NCBI GenBank assembly: GCA_002394385.1
Contig: DGTS01000015.1
Location: 14,071 to 78,070 of the forward strand
DNA: 64,000 bases
Direction: 5' to 3'
Source: Prevotella sp. UBA4330
Lineage (GTDB): Bacteria > Bacteroidota > Bacteroidia > Bacteroidales > Bacteroidaceae
Within the stretch, counting starts at the first letter, position 1. Each line of letters opens with the position of its first letter. Below the pieces are notes generated by a model that was given only the letters and a program-made list of their open reading frames with translations, was not told the DNA's origin and did no database searches. Of this stretch, positions 58,801-64,000 are shown in pieces. The translations under genes were made by a program, and so were the position numbers.

Positions 58801-59180
58801 CGCCCGACCGGGGCTTCAAGCAGAGCGTGTTCCAGCGTCCCACCGCGCCATACAGCCTCGCCATCATGGGCAAAGCCGTTGAGCACGGCACCGTTAGTTA
58901 CGACCTCAACCGCAACGAGGCATGGTACCATCCCGCTTCAAAGGAGACTCCAACGGATATCATCATGCTCGTTCCAGGCAAGGACGACACCATGGAGAGT
59001 TGGTTCAAGACAGGCGGCGCCGATGCCATTGCCGACCTGCTGATAGCACAGGGCAAGGCACGTCCGTGCATACTCACCACCAGCACTACGGCAAAGGCCA
59101 CCCGCACCCTACGCGCCGACGACTATCCCACATGGACAGCACGCCGTCAAGCACTTGAGAAGATGCTGAAGGGAGAGTAA
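55875..59180 (+). CDS. Multidomain carboxylesterase/xylan esterase
   Basis: This 1101-residue secreted protein has several domains. A signal peptide (residues 1-20, ending AAQGQ) precedes a type-B carboxylesterase (about 22-525), with its serine in VTIFGESAGAISC, its acid in TNSDEGSLF and its histidine in GVSHADDILYLNG. An E-set domain (about 540-615: VTFRYWNDNAKEVLVDVQF) comes before an esterase D-type domain (about 630-875). This has serine in AIGGFSRGGNQGLF and histidine in DKFGHTWMN. A second E-set domain (about 900-985) follows, and finally about 100 residues that start like a third esterase (VEHGTVSYDLNRNEAWYHP) but stop before any nucleophile motif. Two active sites on one chain could remove acetyl and feruloyl groups together. 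The start at 55875 gives the signal peptide. Confidence 0.88.
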   Translation: MKRILILCFLAITLAAQGQPLLRTHVETGDVEGILDGQDLAVYKAIPYAAPPVGDLRWKAPQPAKPWKGVLKANDFAKWPPQPTRPGLTTDMMSEDCLYLGIATPATSASDRLPVMVWIHGGGFQTEHYGGDLWTLLARRGVVIVSIEYRTGALGFMAHPELAKESKDGHSGNYGLLDQIFALQWVQRNISNFGGDPSKVTIFGESAGAISCSILAGSPLAKGLFHGVISQSGGSFGPWSDNFRTITTNASQKGAEQQGLAFQKHLKKKSIKEMRKMKPEELCGNNVGFGGFWPCVDGYVITDDLYRNYERGLYNDVPAIIMTNSDEGSLFTRDMKVEDYQKAAKQTFGEFYDEASRVYPANTDEEAYFANGDAFRDMGFAWPSYAWAKLQARTGKSPVFAAFLAQPSEMSFAGDKKRRGVSHADDILYLNGTFLNQPDKYPAEAAVAEMMQQYWVNFAKTGNPNAKGLPYWPSFNPALPTTMQFSNGASLINVPNREQIDFIDRFFEWQRERTEGERATKSTTCNPDGTVTFRYWNDNAKEVLVDVQFAGRHPMAKDSKTGAWTVTLGPAAPDMYPYCFIVDGVSMMDPMNPQYFPNEGFKNSLLEIKSQKAPLPHDIRDVEHGQIDYIHYYSASLGATNNAVVYLPPSYNKKPNKKYPVFYLISGTTDTEEVYYKVGRVNYILDNLLAEGAAEEMIVVLPYGNPYKLLPTNTEYQSPATNFGGDVFSNDLVNDLMPYVEQHYRTINDRDHRAIGGFSRGGNQGLFNGLSNIDKFSYLCSYSSFTSTNIPGVYDNAADTNSKLHLFWLGVGTDDFLFGNARDYMEFLDKKGIRSVKEFTTDKFGHTWMNAKYFLDHTLRLLFRPEAAEQAMKNGKPAPAATGKEQQFTPGVMARLFPKPIISPEFSGQQVVFRFKAPEAREVLLAGEAFPTPCKMQKDADGVWSATFTEQLPDVFKYYFIVDGTETADPQNMYLSPDRGFKQSVFQRPTAPYSLAIMGKAVEHGTVSYDLNRNEAWYHPASKETPTDIIMLVPGKDDTMESWFKTGGADAIADLLIAQGKARPCILTTSTTAKATRTLRADDYPTWTARRQALEKMLKGE

Positions 59181-59209
59181 ATCTTTTCCAAGCAATTCAA
59201 CCTATTATC

Positions 59210-59258
59210 AAGGCAAGATATCTTGATCCATCAACATGAACAAGTTATCTTGCCTTTT
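59210..59258. terminator. Bidirectional terminator between the xylan and kinase genes
   Basis: AAGGCAAGATATCTTG pairs with CAAGTTATCTTGCCTT with one mismatch, around a 15-base loop, followed by TTTAG. It lies between two converging genes. Confidence 0.8.
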
Positions 59259-59290
59259 AGTTATCATCAGATGTAAACCGTTGGTGGGTA

Positions 59291-61678
59291 TTAAGGTTTT
59301 TCCCTAAGCCCATCTAAATAATAGCGCCACCCATCGGCTTTGGCATAAGCGTTGCGTGAACCCTTCGGAACAATAATAATAGGAGTGTATTGGAAAAGAA
59401 TGTTGGCGCCATTGTTGCTGTTGAATGTAGGGGGTACAGGCGACTCACAATAGATGGTGTCTATCTTACAGGCGAAAGCCCACTGACCGATGGCCTTTAT
59501 CTGTTTAGGAATGACAATGGAGGGACGACTATAGCCTGTGAACGGCTCTTCCGACATTTTGTCAACGCTGCGGGGGAAGAATGCCGTGACGCTACCGCTC
59601 ACCATTGTGTTGGTGGCCGTTTCTATGATGGCGTTACAATTTTCACGACTGTCATAGACAGGATTGTCTTTGCTGACCATCACCTTGCGTAACCTATTGT
59701 TATAATTGAACGTGCTAGGAGAGATAGAGACAACACTGGCAGGAATGAAAATCTCTTCCAGATCACAATAATGAAAGGCGTTACCCCCTAATTTCTCCAA
59801 ATGGCTGGGTAAGATGATAGACTGCAGGCAAACACAGTAACTGAAAGCATAACTATCAATGACTTTTATGGATGAGGGGAACGATATCGACTTCAAGTTT
59901 ATACAATCATCAAAGGCACTGATTCCTATTTCTTCGACACCAGTGAAAAATCTCAGTTCATTGAAAGAGGTAATCTTAGGATTTGCCGTGAATGCAGAAC
60001 CCAGTGTCTGAACTGCCTCAGCTTCCTCGATAGACAACTGCCGGTCGCCATCGCGGTCCCACCATTCAACACAGATGTTTTGAACCTCCGAATCAGCAAA
60101 ACTGATATGGTCGGTCATCAGCGGGAACACCGACCTCCACTCCAACCAAAGACGATAAGTATAACCATATTTGTTGTCTCCACCCAATTTCTTAACACCT
60201 GCAACTATGGCCGGATGCTCGGAGGGGCGGAAAGTATCGGCCGTTTCCAAATCTATCCCGCTATCTATTAAATACTTGCCCTGCAGTAATAGTTCGATGC
60301 AATAGTCGGGAACAAAAATGGTGGTCAGTTTCGGGCAGTTGACAAAAGGCACGCTCTCTTCTGTCATGTTGTTCTGAGGGAGACGCGACTCAAAGATAAC
60401 GGTTTCCAGATTCGGGCAGTCCTCCATAAAATGGTCACCCATGCCAGCCACAGTGCCGGGAACCTTGAATCGTTCTATAGCCGTATGGCGAAAGGCGTTG
60501 CTGCGGATAAATCGTACAGAAATGGGGAGCCGCACCGACTGCAATGACTCGCAGTCGCGAAAAGCGTTGGCGTCGATGGCGGTCAACCCCGTGAAATTCT
60601 CCAATTCATCAAACGAAAGTATTTTCTTATTGCCAGTGAACACCTGTCCCAAACTGTCCACGGCAGCAGCCTCCTTGTAACTCAACTGACCATCGCCGTC
60701 AGTATCCCAATGTGCCACGCAGAGCCGTTGCACCTCTGGGTCATCAAAACCGATAATCTCATGATTAAGAATCTTTAGTTGCAGTTGTTGCTCTGCAGCC
60801 TCCTTCTCCATCTGTGCCGACCGTCGTTGTAGGCTGGAGACTTGCCACAGCAACAGCGTGACAACGGCCACCACTACAGCAGCCACACCGCCCCACATCA
60901 AGTATTGCCCACGACGGCTATGCAGGTCTTTGAGCAGGTCGTCCATCTGCTGGTAGCGCTGTTCCATCGGACGTAGGCACCGCTCCACCACTCTCCGGTA
61001 TTTCCCTCCGCCGAGGTTCATCTCCTGAAGGATGACTCCTAACGAATAGATATCGTTGCGCACATCAGCCATAGATGTCTGCATCTGCTCTGGCGCCATA
61101 TACCGCATGGTGCCTGCCGGCTGTTTCAGAATGGCATGACTGCTGGTGTCGGCGAGACCAAAGTCGATTACCTTCACATAGTTGCCATTGTTGGTAATCA
61201 TTATATTAGAAGGCTTCAGGTCGCGATGCACCACCTGCTGCGAGTGGATATACGCCACAGCCTCAGCCAGTTCTTCAGCCACACGTCTCCGTTCATTGAC
61301 TGAGGGCTCGGAACTGCCTGACGTACCTTTGAGGTACTCGGACAATGTGACACCATCTATCCATTCGGAGATGATGCACAGCGCAGTCCTCCCGTCGGGC
61401 AGTTTCACCGTCTCGAGACCTGTCACCTGCACTACAGATTGATGCTGCAACGCCACGGAAATCTCAAATTCCTTACGGAACATCTGCTGATAGACGGGAT
61501 AAGTGGCCTCTTTCTCCTTTAGGCATTTCAGCAGATACCAACGGCCGTAGCGCTTTGCCTTGAAGAGGTCGCAATAGCCTTCACGCGAAGGCAACGGCTC
61601 CATTTCTATGAAGTCGGAACTGATGCCCTCGTAGTCGTCAACGAGAAATTTCGATGTGCTGCTGTCGTGGTCGTTCAT
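59291..61678 (-). CDS. Receptor-like Ser/Thr kinase with external EF-hands and BspA-type LRR
   Basis: This is a 795-residue membrane protein. The N-terminal cytoplasmic kinase (about 15-255) has HRDLKPSN (catalytic Asp153), IDFGLAD (Asp172), YMAPEQM and a likely ATP-binding lysine at 51. The glycine-rich loop is degenerate. One transmembrane helix (about 260-280) is followed by a coiled region. Outside are two blocks, each an EF-hand (DTDGDGQLSYKE at about 325-336, DRDGDRQLSIEE at about 541-552) followed by BspA-type leucine-rich repeats (ITSFNELRFFTGVEEIGISAF). The ATG at 61678 overlaps the upstream stop (ATGA), so translation is coupled. Known parts suggest external binding with calcium-dependent structure controlling internal phosphorylation; that is inference. 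Confidence 0.9.
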   Translation of the reverse strand: MNDHDSSTSKFLVDDYEGISSDFIEMEPLPSREGYCDLFKAKRYGRWYLLKCLKEKEATYPVYQQMFRKEFEISVALQHQSVVQVTGLETVKLPDGRTALCIISEWIDGVTLSEYLKGTSGSSEPSVNERRRVAEELAEAVAYIHSQQVVHRDLKPSNIMITNNGNYVKVIDFGLADTSSHAILKQPAGTMRYMAPEQMQTSMADVRNDIYSLGVILQEMNLGGGKYRRVVERCLRPMEQRYQQMDDLLKDLHSRRGQYLMWGGVAAVVVAVVTLLLWQVSSLQRRSAQMEKEAAEQQLQLKILNHEIIGFDDPEVQRLCVAHWDTDGDGQLSYKEAAAVDSLGQVFTGNKKILSFDELENFTGLTAIDANAFRDCESLQSVRLPISVRFIRSNAFRHTAIERFKVPGTVAGMGDHFMEDCPNLETVIFESRLPQNNMTEESVPFVNCPKLTTIFVPDYCIELLLQGKYLIDSGIDLETADTFRPSEHPAIVAGVKKLGGDNKYGYTYRLWLEWRSVFPLMTDHISFADSEVQNICVEWWDRDGDRQLSIEEAEAVQTLGSAFTANPKITSFNELRFFTGVEEIGISAFDDCINLKSISFPSSIKVIDSYAFSYCVCLQSIILPSHLEKLGGNAFHYCDLEEIFIPASVVSISPSTFNYNNRLRKVMVSKDNPVYDSRENCNAIIETATNTMVSGSVTAFFPRSVDKMSEEPFTGYSRPSIVIPKQIKAIGQWAFACKIDTIYCESPVPPTFNSNNGANILFQYTPIIIVPKGSRNAYAKADGWRYYLDGLREKP

Positions 61679-62277
61679 GAGTGCTTTTGCAATTCGTAAC
61701 GTATCCCTCCCTTCATCCCACATATATAATTTACTGGCGGGCGACCATCCTGAACCAAGTCCTTCAGGTAAAGTTGTTCACCATTGATGAACACATTGCA
61801 ACTGAAAGTGTCACCAGGCTGCAGGCGTGTCTTCTCCGATTTCGTCACAACAAACTCGCAGTTGCCAGTATAGCGGATATGGCAAACCCTGTCGGGAGCC
61901 CAATAAAGCGTTATCTCATCATCCACGTCGATGTCCTTGTTCACGTCGAGATGCTCGCCAAGGACAGGATTGCTGGGAGGAGTGTCATCGTTCTGATTCT
62001 GACAGAAACTGTCGAAATCAGGATATCCCAAGAACTGCGCCAAGGCATTTACCGTACGGGCGCTGGGAGCGTAATCCGCCTGTATCTTGCCCCAAAAGCG
62101 TTTGAATGTCGTGGCACTTATCAGTTCGTGAGTGCGTGAGAACACCGCATTTGACAGAAATTCAAAATCCGCTTGTTCCACCATTTTACGATGTATAGAC
62201 TTTTCCACAGCCGAGCATAACGACTCATGCCATTGCGGAGCGTTAGGATAAATATTTGATGTTTCTTTCTTCACCAT
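61675..62277 (-). CDS. Putative regulatory partner of the receptor kinase (FxRFWG-motif protein)
   Basis: I do not recognise a named family. This 200-residue protein lacks a signal peptide or membrane segment. Its N-terminal half (about 10-95) is helical and has the pattern ISATTFKRFWGKIQ followed by VNALAQFLGYPDFDSFCQ, seen in Bacteroidetes proteins of the helix-turn-helix-like type. The C-terminal half (about 115-195) is beta-rich (DDEITLYWAPDRVCHIRYTG, CEFVVTKSEKTRLQPGDTF). It is the first gene of a two-gene unit and its stop overlaps the kinase start. It could be a DNA-binding target, an adaptor or an inhibitor of the kinase. These roles are inference from the coupling. Confidence 0.7.
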   Translation of the reverse strand: MVKKETSNIYPNAPQWHESLCSAVEKSIHRKMVEQADFEFLSNAVFSRTHELISATTFKRFWGKIQADYAPSARTVNALAQFLGYPDFDSFCQNQNDDTPPSNPVLGEHLDVNKDIDVDDEITLYWAPDRVCHIRYTGNCEFVVTKSEKTRLQPGDTFSCNVFINGEQLYLKDLVQDGRPPVNYICGMKGGIRYELQKHS

Positions 62278-62732
62278 GTGTCGCGTGTAATCTTATTGTC
62301 ACTTCTAATTACAATGCAAAAATACAAAAAAAAATAGAATATACAAAAAACAGATTAAAGAAGTCGTTTGAAAGAAATAATTATATACAATTATACCCCA
62401 TTGCTAACAACTCCCCGCCCCTGTATGGGAGCCAACGGTCACTGGCCGAAGGGAAAAGCAATTGAGGTGGGTGTTGAGCGGGTTTAGGGTTTAGGGATTA
62501 GAGACGGACGCTCAACTCCCCGCCCCTGAAGGGGAGGGGCTGAGGGTGGGGACTGTGTTAAAAGTGGACAAAAAAGGACAAGATTGCGCGTTCATAAATC
62601 AAGGGAATATTATTACTTTTGCATTGGATAATATCCAGCTCACAAAAAGCGGTCTTTGATATTTCATCACCTTTCTTTTTCGTAAGATTGGCGGCCTCTT
62701 GGGAATCAGAATGAAAAAATCTGTCTTTTTAT
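62278..62732. other. Intergenic region with GC-rich dispersed elements
   Basis: After an AT-rich stretch (62278-62400), two copies of the element seen at 17110-17242 occur. A short one (ACTCCCCGCCCCTGTATGGG) starts near 62411 and a fuller one runs 62514-62552. A run of three heptamers (GGGTTTA, GGGTTTA, GGGATTA) lies at 62480-62500. No gene is supported. TACTTTTG near 62615 may be a promoter box. Confidence 0.6.
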
Positions 62733-62763
62733 TTTGTTTTCCACTCAATATTCATTATCTTTG
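62733..62763 (+). promoter_or_regulatory. Promoter of the leader/BspA transcript
   Basis: TTTG at 62733-62736, a 19-bp spacer and TATCTTTG at 62756-62763 give a full consensus. The first start codon is about 300 bp downstream, implying a long leader. Confidence 0.75.
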
Positions 62764-62769
62764 CCCCTG

Positions 62770-63066
62770 TCTTCGGATAATGTCCGACGACAGACATTGA
62801 GAAGAGCTATTGAGCTTCACCGTCAGAGAATCTGCAAATTCAAAGTAACAAGGTGAAAGGCTGAAGGCTGCTTCTCCCATTAGCATATCGCGAATCCATC
62901 CCCCTTTTTCAAGCGGGATGTTTCACGAGCAGTCTATGGGTGTGAGCTGGTTTCATTCTTTTTGTTACGGGTATTGCAGAACCTTCTGACGAAGAACGAA
63001 GAAGGCTCACACCCTCGTCGTGTAAATATTACATCAAAACATAAACAGACATAACAAAAAAGCATT
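62770..63066 (+). ncRNA. Long structured 5' leader before the 82-residue protein
   Basis: About 300 bases separate the promoter from the ATG at 63067, and no convincing frame fills them. Several stems can be drawn: TGTCTTCGG/TCCGACGACAG near 62770-62795, TTCACC/GGTGAA (62816-62859), and a long-range GGGTGTGAGC (62938-62947) with GCTCACACCC (63006-63015). This density of pairing suggests a regulatory RNA or riboswitch-like leader. I cannot match it to a named class. Confidence 0.45.
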
Positions 63067-63315
63067 ATGGCATTAATCAAAAAAAACACCAAACTCGTCA
63101 TTCCTTTCCCAATTCGTGTCAAGGAATTTTATGGGAATAGTGGTCATCTTGAAGATGTTATCAACAAATGGCTTGAAGATAATTGTTTAGAAGAAGATGA
63201 AATAATAGACATAAAGATGTCAAGTTGCCAATATAGAGATAGTCTGACAAAGACGACAGTCCTTATTATATACAAAACAAGACAAATTAAATCATCAAAA
63301 AACATACAATTATGA
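63067..63315 (+). CDS. 82-residue protein coupled to a BspA-type protein
   Basis: I do not recognise this protein. It begins MALIKKNTKLVIPFPIRV, has an acidic middle (NKWLEDNCLEEDEIIDIKM) and a mixed beta-like end (KTTVLIIYKTRQ). It has no signal peptide or membrane helix, so it should be cytoplasmic. Its stop codon overlaps the start of the next gene by 4 bp (ATGA), so the two are translated together, and a long leader precedes it. A regulatory or chaperone-like role for the following surface protein is possible but unproven. Confidence 0.65.
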   Translation: MALIKKNTKLVIPFPIRVKEFYGNSGHLEDVINKWLEDNCLEEDEIIDIKMSSCQYRDSLTKTTVLIIYKTRQIKSSKNIQL

Positions 63316-64000
63316 AACAAAAATTACTAACTTTATTACTCATGGCTTTTCTCCCGCTAGCCATGATGGCGTATGACGTAGAAATAGACGGGATATATTA
63401 TAATGTGGTTAAGGAAGCCAAAATTGCCACTGTGACCCAAGGAGATAATCCTTATACAGGTGACGTGGTCATACCCCCAACAATTGTGTTTGAAGGTGTG
63501 GAATGTACAGTGACGAGCATCGGCTCTTCTGCGTTCTCTGGCTGCTCTGGCCTGACGAGCGTGACCATCCCCGAGGGCGTGACGAGCATCGGCTCTGGTG
63601 CTTTCTCTGGCTGTTCTAGTCTGACGAGCGTGACCATCCCCGAGGGTGTGACGAGCATCGGCTATGGTGCGTTCCAGAACTGCACCGGCATAACGAGCGT
63701 GACCATCCCCTCTAGCGTTACGAGCATCGGCGATTATCCGTTCCATCGCTGCTCCGGCCTGACGAGCGTGACCATCAACAGCAACGCCATCATGTCACAA
63801 ATTAATAATTATAACTGGTCTTATAATATCGGTTCATTATTTGGCAGCCAGGTTAAAGAATATATTATAGGCGAGGGCGTGACGAGCATCGGCCAATATG
63901 CGTTCTCTGGCTGCTCTGGCCTGACGAGCGTGACCATCCCCTCGAGCGTGACGAGCATCGGCTCTTCTGCGTTCTCTGGCTGCTCCGGCCTGACGAGCGT
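63312..64000 (+). CDS. BspA-type leucine-rich-repeat surface protein, 3' part beyond the window
   Basis: The frame starts ATG at 63312 and is still open at the window end (229 codons). A signal peptide (MKQKLLTLLLMAFLPLAMMA) is followed by a short domain (YDVEIDGIYYNVVKEAKIATV) typical of BspA-like proteins. Next are treponemal/BspA-type repeats of 23 residues, each reading roughly LTSVTIPEGVTSIGSGAFSGCSG. A non-repeat island (about residues 157-183: INNYNWSYNIGSLFGSQV) interrupts them. The repeats are also nearly identical at the DNA level with a 69-bp period. Such proteins bind host matrix or other bacteria at the cell surface. The C-terminus, which would show the export route, is outside the window. 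Confidence 0.92.
   Translation, partial: MKQKLLTLLLMAFLPLAMMAYDVEIDGIYYNVVKEAKIATVTQGDNPYTGDVVIPPTIVFEGVECTVTSIGSSAFSGCSGLTSVTIPEGVTSIGSGAFSGCSSLTSVTIPEGVTSIGYGAFQNCTGITSVTIPSSVTSIGDYPFHRCSGLTSVTINSNAIMSQINNYNWSYNIGSLFGSQVKEYIIGEGVTSIGQYAFSGCSGLTSVTIPSSVTSIGSSAFSGCSGLTS

Noticed and set aside
62480..62500. Telomere-like GGGTTTA heptamers
   Set aside because: Only three imperfect copies occur in an intergenic repeat-rich stretch of a bacterial chromosome. Chance or slippage is sufficient.
62934..63122. Minus-strand frame across the BspA leader
   Set aside because: It overlaps the leader stems and the start of the 82-residue gene. Its sequence shows no family and the plus-strand promoter explains the region better.
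63357..63746. Minus-strand repetitive frame inside the BspA gene
   Set aside because: It is the shadow of the 69-bp leucine-rich repeats, which keep all frames open.

Overview
The window looks like a chromosomal segment from the order Bacteroidales, most likely a Prevotella-type genus (Prevotellaceae). The evidence is that recognisable promoters have the Bacteroidetes form (TTTG, about 19-20 bp, TAnnTTTG) rather than the E. coli form. It also carries a MurF-alanine racemase fusion, a bifunctional Fkp fucose-salvage enzyme, a GSCFA protein, a DUF3098 protein, a TPP-riboswitch/TonB receptor/PnuT thiamine locus and BspA-type leucine-rich-repeat proteins. No ribosomal RNA, complete transposon, phage or CRISPR array is visible. 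The species cannot be fixed from the sequence alone.

Layout. 0-3.1 kb: two tandem beta-helix-type secreted proteins (one cut by the left edge) and a membrane-spanning regulator with a Kelch-like outer part and an AraC-type DNA-binding inner part. 3.2-6.4 kb: a TPP riboswitch followed by a TonB-dependent receptor and a PnuC/PnuT-type transporter, a thiamine uptake operon. 6.5-8.9 kb: a GH51 arabinofuranosidase. 9.4-16.6 kb: housekeeping genes dnaA, an MCE protein and amidase pair, folB and a B12-dependent ribonucleotide reductase. 16.6-17.4 kb: a repeat-rich intergenic stretch. 17.4-23.1 kb: a one-module NRPS (C-A-PCP-reductase), a nitroreductase and a small membrane protein. 23.2-28.6 kb: a hexuronate-type MFS transporter, murF-alr, a GSCFA protein and a Nudix hydrolase. 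28.6-29.7 kb: an intergenic stretch with a nested palindrome. 29.7-36.3 kb: typA, a MATE exporter, MTA/SAH nucleosidase and a YfhO protein. 36.4-40.7 kb: divergent fucP and fkp. 40.9-45.4 kb: rpsO, a double retropepsin-like protein, a sugar porter and a radical SAM protein. 45.6-50.0 kb: ftsX, DUF3098, uppP, truB, queA and folK in one tight operon. 50.1 kb: tRNA-Pro(GGG). 50.6-59.2 kb: four secreted plant-polysaccharide enzymes (esterase, GH3, GH8, multidomain esterase), probably for xylan. 59.3-62.3 kb: a receptor-like Ser/Thr kinase with an external EF-hand/LRR part and its coupled partner. 62.8-64 kb: a long leader, an 82-residue protein and a BspA-type LRR protein that runs off the right edge.

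How the genes fit together. GH51, the xylan enzymes, the xylose-type sugar porter and the hexuronate-type transporter fit a plant-fibre lifestyle (arabinoxylan, glucuronoxylan, pectin). FucP with Fkp points to capture of host or plant L-fucose for surface glycans. Thiamine is scavenged rather than made here. The most unusual items are the stand-alone reductive NRPS with its nitroreductase, the kinase-EF-hand-LRR receptor, and a set of intergenic tandem arrays of unrelated sequence that all share an exact 22-bp period and an internal dyad.
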